Below, piece by piece: positions 1 through 8,521 of a stretch of 64,000 nt of DNA. This DNA is from CAVPJW01 sp963705525 (GTDB lineage Bacteria > Acidobacteriota > Vicinamibacteria > Vicinamibacterales > CAVPJW01). The translations under genes were made by a program, and so were the position numbers. The stretch's first letter is position 1; each line of letters opens with the position of its first letter. The stretch is taken from assembly GCA_963705525.1 (NCBI GenBank), contig CAVPJW010000007.1, positions 434,001-498,000 of the forward strand. The letters run 5' to 3'. A model generated the notes under the pieces. That model saw only the letters and a program-made list of their open reading frames with translations, had not been told where the DNA came from and made no database searches.

Positions 1-1695
1 GCTTCCGCATCACCTCGTCGAGATTGAAACTCGCCGGTTTCTGTCGAATCGGGAACTCCTTGAAACTCTGGAGCCACTGCGCGACGAGCGCGGTTGCCGC
101 GTACTGCATCGGGACGTGCTCCAGGAACCATGAGTTGTAGAACATCGACGTGTCGCCGCGCTCGAATGGATCGCCAAACATATCGTAAACATTCGGGGCA
201 CGAAGCTTTGTGAACTCCCTCTTCCAGACGTCGAGGCCCTCGTGTTCCTGCAACATGAAGGCGATCTTCCAGCGGCCGACGCGGATGGCCATCATGTCGC
301 CGTCGTCACTCCAGTAGAGGAACTCCTTGCGCGGTGATTCCTTCACCTCGCCTTTGAAATAGGGCACCAGGTTGTACCCGTCGAGGTGCACCTTGAACGA
401 CTTGCTGCCCGAGCGTGCAGCCCTTCATGCAGCGCGCCACGACATCGGTGTCGCCGGCGGCGGCGGCGAACGTGGGGATCAGGTCCTCGTGGGAGAAGAT
501 CTCATTGCTGATGGTGCCCGGCTTGATGACGCCCGGCCACCGAATCAGCGTCGGCACGCGAAAGCCGCCTTCCCAGTTCGTCGCCTTCTCTCCCCGAAAC
601 GGCGTAATACCGCCGTCGGGCCAGGTCATGACCTCCGCGCCGTTGTCTGTGGTATAGACGACGATGGTGTTGTCGGCCACGCCGAGGTCGTCGAGCTTCT
701 TCAGCAGTTGTCCGACGTGAGAGTCGTGCTCGCTCATGCCGTCCCCCTGTAACCCCAGGCCCGTTTTCCCCGCCCACTGTGGACTCAAGTGGGTGATGAC
801 GTGCATCCGCGTGGAGTTGAAGTAGCAGAAGAAGGGCTTCCCGGCCTTGACCTGGCGATCCATGAAATCCATCGCGGCGGTCGCGAACTCCTGGTCCACT
901 GTTTCCATCCGCTTCCTGGTGAGTGGGCCCGTGTCCTCAATCTTGCCGTCAGCATATGAATGCAGCACTCCGCGAGGGCCAAAACGCTTCTTGAACTCCG
1001 GGTTCTTGGGATAGTCCGGGTACTCGGGCTCCTCCTCGGCGTTCAGGTGATAGAGGTTGCCGAAGAACTCATCGAACCCGTGATTCGTCGGCAGCATTTC
1101 GTCCCGGTCGCCGAGGTGGTTCTTCCCGAACTGACCGGTGGCGTAACCGAGGGGCTTGAGGACCTCGGCCACAGTCGGGTCTTCCTTCTGAAGGCCGACA
1201 TCCGCGCCCGGCATTCCTACCTTCGTCAGTCCCGTTCGGATCGGCGACTGCCCAGTGACGAACGCCGCACGTCCCGCGGTGCAGCTCTGCTGCCCGTACC
1301 AGGTCATGAAGACGGCGCCCTCTTTTCCGATGCGATCGATGTTGGGCGTCTCGAACCCCAGCATCCCGCGGTTGTAGATGCTTGGATTGAACCACCCGAT
1401 GTCGTCGCCCATGATCATCAGGATGTTCGGCTTCTTGCCACCGCTGGGCTGCTGCGCGAGCCCTGGCAACGGTCGCCGTGACCGACGCCGGGCTCCCCGA
1501 AATCGCGATTAGAGAGACTCGGCTTCCCGCCGGCGTGCGGTTGGAACCGACAGCCTGTGCCTGCACCGGGGAGGTTGCTGTGCTGGCAGCCACCACCGTG
1601 CCTATCAAAGACAGACGTCCGGTCGAAACGAACGCGACGAAAACGCCGAACAGCACGACGCCGACGCCGAAGGAAATACGTGAATGCCGACGCAT
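1..1695 (-). pseudogene. Arylsulfatase (type I, formylglycine), frameshifted and running off the left edge
   Basis: Alkaline-phosphatase-fold sulfatase, expected to hydrolyse sulfate esters in the periplasm. The largest intact frame (1469 to about 415) opens with PNILMIMGDD, a metal-binding segment, and holds the modification motif SCTAGRAAFVTG, whose Cys would become formylglycine. Near position 415 the frame is lost: the matching C-terminal part (KSFKVHLDGYN, then EFLYWSDDGD and AFMLQEHEGLD) continues in a neighbouring frame to base 1, still open. A signal-peptide-like stretch starting MRRHSRISFG at 1695 lies in a third frame and joins the body near 1465. At least one, probably two, frameshifts therefore split the gene. 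The next gene upstream is an equally broken HAD hydrolase. Family assignment is firm; whether this is decay or sequence error is not settled. Confidence 0.82.
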
Positions 1696-1728
1696 CTGAG
1701 CCTCCCCTTCCTGATAACGCCCGACTAG

Positions 1729-2772
1729 CTACCGCTGGAACGGATAGATGACTTTCCAGTCCTGCTTCATGTCGACTATTGTCCAGCCGCGTTTTGGTGC
1801 CTCGTCCAGATCCCCGCGCTAGGTGTCCGATGTGTGAATCCCGGTCGTACGCCCATTCCCGATCGGCATCGGTGTGATGCACGATGAGCGCGAAACGCGG
1901 TCCGGTCCCCGATGTCGTCCACTCCAGCATCTCGAAGTCGCCATCGGAATTCCCGAACGCCGCGATCGGACGACGGCCGATCAGCTGTTGAATGCCGACA
2001 GGCTTCCCCGCTCCGTCGTCGATGAGATCGATGTCGGGGAGCTTTCGGAGGACAGTCTTGCCGTCGACAACCTCGTATTTCAATTTGCCGCGGCTGCCGA
2101 TGACCTGCTCGGGCGGAATGCCGTACACGCGCTCCGTCCACGGGCGCATGAATTCCGACCCGCCGCCTGACACGATGTAGGTCTTGAAGCCGCTCGACCT
2201 GAGGAAGGACAGGACCTCGAGCATCGGCTGAAACACCATCTCGGTGTAGAGGCGACCTGTCTTCGGATGCCGAGCCGTCGTCGCTCCATTCCTTGACCAC
2301 GGCGCTGAATTCATCGGTCGTCATGCCGGCGTGCGTGCCACCGATGATGCCGAAGATGCCCGCCTCGCCGCTCGCGGCGAGCGGCCTTCATGTCGTTCTC
2401 CAGAACGCTCTTGAACGGCTGCTTGTCCTTCCATTCCGGGTGCTGCGGCGCGAGCGCCTTCACGCGATCGATGGCGAACGCCAGCTGGAAATACATCGGC
2501 TGCTCGGACCAGAGCGTCCCGTCGTTGTCGAAGGTGGCGATGCGCTCGGCCACCGGCACGAAGTCCGATGAGCCCTCTTTCGTCACGCGCGCCACAAAGC
2601 CGAGGATGGCCTGTTTCGAATTGCCGTTGTTCCATGACGGAAGCGGATCGACGACGGGCGAACTCGTTTGCGGAGGCGCGGCAGACTGGGACGCCGTCGA
2701 CGGCTTCGCGGGGTCGGCGCTGCACCCAAAGACGAGCGCCAGCGAGATGAGCCAGGACAGACGGAGCGTCAT
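1729..2772 (-). pseudogene. HAD-superfamily phosphatase, lipoprotein, three frameshifts
   Basis: The N-terminus (MTLRLSWLISLALVFGCSAD) is a lipoprotein signal with a lipobox Cys, followed by the HAD nucleophile motif TFDNDGTLW. The cap region follows, but the frame changes near 2385 (continuing LAASGEAGIFGIIGG), again near 2285 (continuing ARHPKTGRLYTEMVFQP), and again near 1815, after EWAYDRDSHIGHL, where the expected ending LDEAPKRGWTIVDMK is found in another frame up to a TAG at 1729. HAD motif II (IVSGGG) and motif III/IV (AAFGNSDGDFEML) are present, so every part of a phosphoserine-phosphatase-like enzyme survives but in four pieces. It sits directly upstream of the sulfatase in the same direction. 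The three breaks make it non-functional as read. Confidence 0.85.
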
Positions 2773-3102
2773 GCGTCAGGAGCTATGCATTCGAGTCTCT
2801 GGTGTTCTGCCGTGGCCAACCGAGCGGAAATAGCGTAGTTCCGAACTCGATCTACGGAGCACGCCGTTTCTGCCAAAGAATATTCGGTCTGCGCAGCAGC
2901 GGCGGCTGCTGAGCCAGTTCATGACAAGAGCGACATTCGCCTGCCGAGACACGTCGCTCGGACGTTCGTGAGACGCATCCCCATCGCGCATGGATCCCTG
3001 ACCTGGGACACGCTCATCAATATTGGAAAGAGACAGGATAATAGTGGGTCTTCAACTGCGCCGGGAATTCACTCGGCTGGCCCTTCTATAAGGGAAACCC
3101 TG
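2773..3102. other. Intergenic region between divergent genes
   Basis: About 330 bases separate the HAD gene from the MetA-like gene, which point away from each other, so promoters for both should lie here. I see no convincing sigma-70 pair, no hairpin and no recognisable coding remnant. The stretch around 3050 is AT-richer than its surroundings. Confidence 0.4.
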
Positions 3103-3585
3103 ATGTTTCGTCGGTTTGCTCGAGTCGTGCTCGTCTTGTTCAGTCTGCTGGTGTTCTCGCTGGGAACCATACGTGCTGCCCACGCGCAACTGATCACACA
3201 ACACGTCAAAGGCTCATTCGGTCTCAAGGCGGGATCGCAGGCGCCGTCAGGCGGCTACGTGGTGGCGCCAATTTTTTACATTTACAACACGGACACGGTC
3301 AGGGACGTGAACGGCGACAAGCTCGGCCAGCGCGTCGGTCTGTCTGCTGATCTCACCTCGTCATTCTTCGCCGTCGGTTATTCGCAGGTCACGAGGAAGA
3401 AGATCCTGGGTGGCAACTACGGATTCACGATCCTCTTTCCGACGGGCGCCAACAACCGGATCCAGGGAACGGAGATCGACATGGATCCCGGCGCGGGCCT
3501 GACCGACTCGGTGATTCAGCCAATCAGCCTCGGCTGGCACTGGAAGCAAGCCGATGCCATCGCCGGCCTGATTGCGCCGTTCTAA
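3103..3585 (+). pseudogene. MetA-pathway-of-phenol-degradation-type outer membrane protein (SphA family), C-terminally truncated
   Basis: The start at 3103 gives a clear signal peptide (MFRRFARVVLVLFSLLVFSL, cleavage near AHAQ). The mature part (GGYVVAPIFYIYN, GDKLGQRVG, GGNYGFTILFPTG, SLGWHWKQADAI) reads like the first half of the Phenol_MetA_deg/SphA beta-barrel family. Those proteins are usually about 300 residues, whereas this frame stops after 160, just after GLIAPF, where further strands are expected. The end overlaps the convergent HdeD gene by four bases, so the missing half appears to have been lost by rearrangement or premature stop. SphA-like proteins are commonly found beside sulfatase and HAD genes, as here. 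A short functional form is possible but less likely. Confidence 0.6.
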
Positions 3586-4187
3586 TCCGTCAAGCCGGTT
3601 TGACATCTCGCGCCCGGGCGCGCGCGACGACGACCATCCTCGTACGCTCGGTCCTTCAATCCGCGCAGCTTGAACGCCAGCCCCGTCAGCAGCAGGCCGC
3701 GAAGAATCGCGAACGCGCCGATCATCCAGATGAGCGCCAGGGCGCCGAGCCCAGGCCGCGCGATCAGCGCGACGCCGAACACGACGGATGCGGCGCCGGC
3801 AAGCCCCAGCATCCATTCGTTGTCGATGACCTTCCGCAGGGCGATCGCCGCGACGATCTCGAAGACGCCGCGCATAATCGCCCAGATGGCGATGATGATC
3901 AGGAGCGCGACAGCGGTGATCTGCGGCCAGACGAATGCCGTGATGGCGGCGGCGATGCTGAGGACACCGACGAACAGCATCTGCCACCACGAACGGCCCG
4001 CGTTGTCCTTTGCCCCGATCGTCGCGCCGATCGCCGTGATGCCGTCAGCCAGGCAATAGACGCCATAGAGTGTGACCAGCGCCAGAAGCGTCACACCGGG
4101 CCAGGTGAACGCGAGCACGCCGAAGACAATTGCACAGATACCGTTCAGGAGCAGAACCCACCAGTTGCGAGCGAGCGCGGACAACAT
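3582..4187 (-). CDS. HdeD/DUF308 family membrane protein
   Basis: A 201-residue protein made almost entirely of six hydrophobic segments, starting MLSALARNWWVLLLNGICAI. The paired, internally similar segments and the phrases VFGVLAFTWPGVT, VWPQITAVALL and IARPGLGALALI are typical of the HdeD/DUF308 family, named for the E. coli acid-resistance membrane protein. In many bacteria such genes sit beside sulfatase-HAD-SphA clusters, which matches the neighbours here, but a biochemical role is not established. Its 3' end overlaps the convergent truncated barrel gene. The basic, Arg-rich tail after about residue 180 may be extra sequence. Unlike the sulfatase and HAD genes beside it, this gene is intact. 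Confidence 0.85.
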   Translation of the reverse strand: MLSALARNWWVLLLNGICAIVFGVLAFTWPGVTLLALVTLYGVYCLADGITAIGATIGAKDNAGRSWWQMLFVGVLSIAAAITAFVWPQITAVALLIIIAIWAIMRGVFEIVAAIALRKVIDNEWMLGLAGAASVVFGVALIARPGLGALALIWMIGAFAILRGLLLTGLAFKLRGLKDRAYEDGRRRARPGARCQTGLTD

Positions 4188-4226
4188 AGCTGCACCTCCT
4201 TCAACGCTTCGACCCTGCGACGGCTG

Positions 4227-5555
4227 TTACCGGAAGAATATCCCGCACCACAAGGCGCCGACCACGGTCATCGACAGCCCCCAGGCCAGGAGTTTCCTGA
4301 AAAGCGCCGTGCTGTCCACGCCCGGGGGCGCCGCGGCGAGACAAAGGGCGCCCGTTGTCGAGAGCGGCGACATGTCCACGAGATGCGCGCCGACGACCAT
4401 CGACCATGCCAGGTGCAGCGGGTTCCCTCCGCCGAGCGTCGCAATCAACCCAGGCACGGTGGGTAGAAATGCAGGAAGGACTACGCCCGACGTGCTGCTG
4501 TAGACGGACACGACGCCCGTGATGAATGCGGCTACCACCGTCACCGTCTCTCGCGACGACACACGGGCGAGGAATTGCACGAAGAGATCCATCCCCTGTG
4601 TCTTTTCGGTGACGGCAATCAGGACCGTCACACCGCAGACCATCAGGATGACGTTCCACGGCATCCGACGAATGGCTTCCTTCTCTTCAACCGCGCGCGC
4701 GAGCGAGAGGATGGCCGCTCCCGTAAACGCGACCATCCCGACCGGAAGGTTGAAGAACACGACGCCCGTCACGAGGCAGGCCAGAACGATCAGCGTCAAC
4801 CAGTGCTGCGCCTGGACTGGGTGAACTGACTCTGCGACCCTTCGAACCTGTGACCCTGCGACTTCTTGTCCGCCACCCCGCGACCCCGGGACTTCTCGTC
4901 CGGGACCCTGTGACCCTTCGACCCTGCGACCCTGAGACTTTTCGTTCGTCTTGATCAGCCTCAGCCCGCCAAACAACACGTACGCCGCGAAGGTGAGGCC
5001 GGCGTGCGCCGCCAGGTTGTACGCGTACGTCGTCCACTCGGCGCCGGCGAGTCCGATGCGCGGCATGATGTTGTTGACGATCACGCCGGTCGGAGCGAAA
5101 GGCGAGAGTGACCCGGCCTGCGCACCGTTCCCAACCATGATCGCAATGAGAAATGGCGGCACGCCCGCGCGCACGCCAACGGCCATCGCCATTGGCGCGA
5201 GGAGCGCCGCCGTTGCCACGTTGCCGGGGCCGATGGTCGCCACGCCGAGCGCGACGAAGAAAAACATGATCGGGATGAGTCCCGCATTGCCGCGGCACAG
5301 CCGAACGGCGCGCTCCGCCACGCGCTCGAGCGTGCCATTGACCTGCGCCATGCTGAAGAGGAGCGTCACGCCCGCCAGCGTGACAAAGAGCTGCGTCGGA
5401 AAGCCGGCGAGGAGATCGGCGAAGGTCATGCCTCCCACGACCACACCGACGATCCAGGCGAACGCCAGCGAGACCACGCCGACGTTGACGCTCGTCACGC
5501 AGCTGAGAAGGATGGCGGTCGCCAGCGCCGTGACCGACAGCCACGCAAGGTTCAT
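4227..5555 (-). CDS. MatC-like dicarboxylate carrier (ion transporter superfamily)
   Basis: The start at 5555 (MNLAWLSVTALATAILLSC) overlaps the stop of the upstream dehydrogenase as ATGA, so the two are probably translationally coupled. The 442-residue product has about a dozen membrane helices and the MatC N-terminal pattern (GVATIGPGNVATAALLAPM, GNGAQAGSLSPFAPTGVI), with the matching second-half repeat (SVYSSTSGVVLPAFLPTVP). Such carriers move malonate, malate or similar small carboxylates; pairing with a D-2-hydroxyacid dehydrogenase suggests uptake of its substrate or a related acid. Between the halves, roughly residues 205-243, the protein carries a Gly/Ser/Arg/Val-rich stretch encoded by an intergenic-type repeat (4832-4942). 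It falls in the central cytoplasmic loop and keeps the frame. Substrate is inferred only. Confidence 0.8.
   Translation of the reverse strand: MNLAWLSVTALATAILLSCVTSVNVGVVSLAFAWIVGVVVGGMTFADLLAGFPTQLFVTLAGVTLLFSMAQVNGTLERVAERAVRLCRGNAGLIPIMFFFVALGVATIGPGNVATAALLAPMAMAVGVRAGVPPFLIAIMVGNGAQAGSLSPFAPTGVIVNNIMPRIGLAGAEWTTYAYNLAAHAGLTFAAYVLFGGLRLIKTNEKSQGRRVEGSQGPGREVPGSRGGGQEVAGSQVRRVAESVHPVQAQHWLTLIVLACLVTGVVFFNLPVGMVAFTGAAILSLARAVEEKEAIRRMPWNVILMVCGVTVLIAVTEKTQGMDLFVQFLARVSSRETVTVVAAFITGVVSVYSSTSGVVLPAFLPTVPGLIATLGGGNPLHLAWSMVVGAHLVDMSPLSTTGALCLAAAPPGVDSTALFRKLLAWGLSMTVVGALWCGIFFR
4832..4942. repeat. Short tandem repeat inside the carrier gene
   Basis: An irregular tandem array of a unit close to GACCCTGCGACTT (variants GACCCTTCGAACC, GACCCCGGGACTT, GACCCTGTGACCC). 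The unit is not codon-periodic across the whole array, yet the translation stays open and gives a low-complexity Gly/Ser/Arg-rich linker. The sequence looks like a spacer repeat rather than part of the transporter fold, so it probably invaded the gene. Confidence 0.65.
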
Positions 5556-8443
5556 GACGCCTCGTCCAGAAGGGAGCGAAGGAGCGCGGCCGGATGGACC
5601 GCCTGAACGCCGGTGAAGTGCGCGACCTGTTGCCGGCATGAAATCCCCGATGCCGCGAGCGCCTCCCCGGGTTTCATCGCGCGCGCGGCAGGCAGGAGCC
5701 GCCGCTCGCCAATCTGACGCGACAGCTCGTAGTGTTCGCGCCCGTAGCCGAAGGAGCCGGCCATGCCACAGCAGCCCGCGTCGATCGCCGTGACCGTGCA
5801 TGATGGAATTCGCGAAAGGAGCCGCGCGGCGGGTGTCAGGAGGCCCATGGCTTTCTGATGACAGTGTCCGTGGAGCAGCACCGACAAAGGTCCCGATCGA
5901 AGACGCACGTGGATGCGGCCGGCGTCCCACTCGCGGTCGAGATATTCCTCGAAGAGCAGGCTCGCGTCTCCGAGCCGCCGAGCTCGTCGCTGCGCTTCGC
6001 CCCTGAGGAGCGCGGGCGCGTCTTCGCGGACGGCAGAGAGGCAGCTCGGTTCGAGAAAAAGAATCGGCAGGCCGTCCTGGACGGCCTGATCGAGCGCGTC
6101 GGTGTTCCGTTCGGCAAGCGCCCGAGCCTCGCCCAGCAGTCCCTGGGAAATGAGCGGGCGCCCGCAGCAGACGTTCGCCGCGAGTTGAACGGACAGGCCG
6201 GCCGCCTCGAGGACATCCGCGGCCGCGAGCCCAATCTCGGGATGAGAGTGGTTCGTGAACGTGTCATTGAAGAGCACGACGCGCGAGCGTCCGGCGCGCG
6301 CGGCTCGTGACCTGAACTCGTGTGTCAGCGTGCGCCTCTTCCACGGCGGCGCCGCCCGCCGGCGGTCGATGTCGAACAGCTTCTCGCCCACCCATCGGCC
6401 GGCTGACGACTGGACGGCCAGGTTCGACAGCGGCGCAAGACGGCTCCCCCACTTCGACAGCACATCCACTCGACCGAGCACGCGCGCGCGCCGCGGCACC
6501 CCGTGCCGGCTCTGGTAATCCGCCAGAAACTCGCTCTTGAACCGCGCGACATCCACACCCACCGGACATTCCGTCCTGCACGCACGGCATTCGAGACACA
6601 GATCGAGCACCTCGTAGACCCCGCGATCGCCCAGCCCCGCCTCTCCCAGTCGGCCCGTCATTGCCAGCCGCAGCGTGTTCGCCCGGCCGCGCGTGGAGTG
6701 CGCCTCCTCGCGCGTCGCCATGTACGACGGGCACATCGTGCCATCGAGTGTTTTCCTGCAGACGCCCAGGCCGCTGCACATCTCGACGGCGCGCCCCAGC
6801 CCGCCGAATTCACCGTAGTCGAAGTAAGTCGTGGGATCCGGCGTCTGATAGCCGGCGCCGAACCGTAGGTTCGATGTCAGTGGCGGGCAATCGACGATCT
6901 TCCCGGGGTTGAAGAGCCCGTTCGGATCGAACGTCTTCTTGATCGTCTGGAACGCACCGTACAGCGCCGGGCCGAACATCTTCTCCGCGAACGGTCCGCG
7001 GACGAGCCCGTCTCCGTGTTCTCCCGACAGCGCGCCGCCGAACTCCAGCACCAGATCGGCAACGTCGTTGGCGATCGATTCGAACGTCCGAATGCCCTCG
7101 GCCGTCTTCAGGTTGACGACCGGGCGCACATGAAGGCATCCCACCGACGCATGGGCATACACGCCAGCCGTCGTCTTGTGACGCTCGACGATCGTCAGAA
7201 ATCGCCCGATGTAATCGCGGAGACGTTCCGGCGCGACGGCCGTGTCCTCGACGAATGAATAGGATTTGTCGTCGCCCTTCATCGCCATCGCGAGGCCGAG
7301 CGCGGCTTCACGCAGGCTCCAGATGCGCGACTGCTCCTCGCCCGTCATCAGGCGCCTCGTCCGGCATCGCATCCCGCGACCGGCGAGGTCTCGCTCGAGG
7401 GTTTCGAGCCTCAGCGGCAACTCATCCGCTCGATCGTCATAGAACTCCACGCAGAGAAGCGCGGCGGCGTCCGGTCCGATCAGGCTCTGACGCAGCCGAT
7501 CGAGCGCGGCATTCTCGCGCGTGTGGTCGAGGATGAACCGGTCCATCACTTCGATCGCAGATGGACGATGGGCGAGAATCACGGGGGTGGCGCCCAGCGC
7601 CTCGAGAAGATCGTCGAACTCGATAACCGCCACGGCCTTCGCTCGCGGCAATGGCACCAGGTTCACCTTGGCCTCGAGGACGAGCGCCAGCGTCCCTTCT
7701 GATCCGACAATCAGTTTCGACAGGTTGAAGGGTTTCTCCGGATCGACAAACTCGTCCAGGTTGTAGCCGCCCACCCGTCTGAGCACCTTCGGGAACCGAC
7801 GATCGATTTCGGCGCGGTGCTCGTTCGCGAGACGACGCACGGCGCGGTAGCCGTCGGCTTCGAGCGTCTCGCCCGCCGACGCGCGGTCGAGCTGATCAGG
7901 CGTGAGCGGCCTGAGCGAGGTCACCGTGCCGTCCGCCAGCACCACCGTCAGCTCGAGCACGTGATCGATTGTCTTTCCATAGAGCACCGAACGCGCGCCG
8001 CTCGAGTTATTGGCAATCATGCCGCCAATAGTGGCGCGGCTAGCGGTCGAGATGTCGGGAGCAAACCGCAGGCTCTCACCTCTCAGGTGAACGTTGAGGT
8101 GGTCGAGCACAACCCCGGGCTCGACTCTCGCCCAGCGCTCCCCGGCGTTCACTTCGAGAATGCGGTTGAAATACTTCGATGTGTCCACGACGAGACCGGC
8201 TCCAATTGCCTGGCCGGCTTGAGAGGTGCCACCGCCACGGGCCGTGATCGAGCACCCGTATCGCCGGGCAATCTGAACGGCACGAAGGATGTCGTCGCGG
8301 GATCGGGGAATGACGATGCCGAGCGGCTCGATCTGGTAGACGCTGGCGTCGGTCGAGTACAGCGCCCGGGAGACGGTGTCGAACCGGACTTCACCCTCGA
8401 TCTCGGCCTCGAGCGCGCGGCGGATGCTGTCGGACGTCGTCAA
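5552..8443 (-). CDS. FAD-linked D-2-hydroxyacid dehydrogenase with Fe-S and CCG domains (YdiJ-like)
   Basis: The open frame runs much further upstream, but homology begins at the TTG at 8443 (LTTSDSIRRALEAE), preceded by AAAGGCGG, giving about 963 residues. An FAD_binding_4 domain holds the GG loop RGGGTSQAGQAIG (about residues 69-81) and IGGMIANNSSG. The FAD-oxidase C-terminal domain follows, with HASVGCLHVRP and SGEHGDGLVRG. Then come two 4Fe-4S clusters (Cys about 554-572; CLECRACRTECP about 615) and two cysteine-rich CCG domains (NVCCGRPL, DAGCCGMAGSFG). This layout is that of E. coli YdiJ, reported to oxidise D-2-hydroxyglutarate; a D-lactate or glycolate role is the alternative. It is coupled to the MatC-like carrier and divergent from an ADOP permease across 78 bases. 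Confidence 0.88.
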   Translation of the reverse strand: MTTSDSIRRALEAEIEGEVRFDTVSRALYSTDASVYQIEPLGIVIPRSRDDILRAVQIARRYGCSITARGGGTSQAGQAIGAGLVVDTSKYFNRILEVNAGERWARVEPGVVLDHLNVHLRGESLRFAPDISTASRATIGGMIANNSSGARSVLYGKTIDHVLELTVVLADGTVTSLRPLTPDQLDRASAGETLEADGYRAVRRLANEHRAEIDRRFPKVLRRVGGYNLDEFVDPEKPFNLSKLIVGSEGTLALVLEAKVNLVPLPRAKAVAVIEFDDLLEALGATPVILAHRPSAIEVMDRFILDHTRENAALDRLRQSLIGPDAAALLCVEFYDDRADELPLRLETLERDLAGRGMRCRTRRLMTGEEQSRIWSLREAALGLAMAMKGDDKSYSFVEDTAVAPERLRDYIGRFLTIVERHKTTAGVYAHASVGCLHVRPVVNLKTAEGIRTFESIANDVADLVLEFGGALSGEHGDGLVRGPFAEKMFGPALYGAFQTIKKTFDPNGLFNPGKIVDCPPLTSNLRFGAGYQTPDPTTYFDYGEFGGLGRAVEMCSGLGVCRKTLDGTMCPSYMATREEAHSTRGRANTLRLAMTGRLGEAGLGDRGVYEVLDLCLECRACRTECPVGVDVARFKSEFLADYQSRHGVPRRARVLGRVDVLSKWGSRLAPLSNLAVQSSAGRWVGEKLFDIDRRRAAPPWKRRTLTHEFRSRAARAGRSRVVLFNDTFTNHSHPEIGLAAADVLEAAGLSVQLAANVCCGRPLISQGLLGEARALAERNTDALDQAVQDGLPILFLEPSCLSAVREDAPALLRGEAQRRARRLGDASLLFEEYLDREWDAGRIHVRLRSGPLSVLLHGHCHQKAMGLLTPAARLLSRIPSCTVTAIDAGCCGMAGSFGYGREHYELSRQIGERRLLPAARAMKPGEALAASGISCRQQVAHFTGVQAVHPAALLRSLLDEAS

Positions 8444-8521
8444 CGTGCCGCCTTTCTTATCACGGAAAAGCCCGCATACGAACGGTTTGCCTGTTTGATT
8501 CGTCCAACGGAAGGGCGTTTC

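Noticed and set aside
4832..4942. Possible CRISPR array
   Set aside because: Units are about 10-13 bases, variable and without spacers; there are no cas genes in the window.
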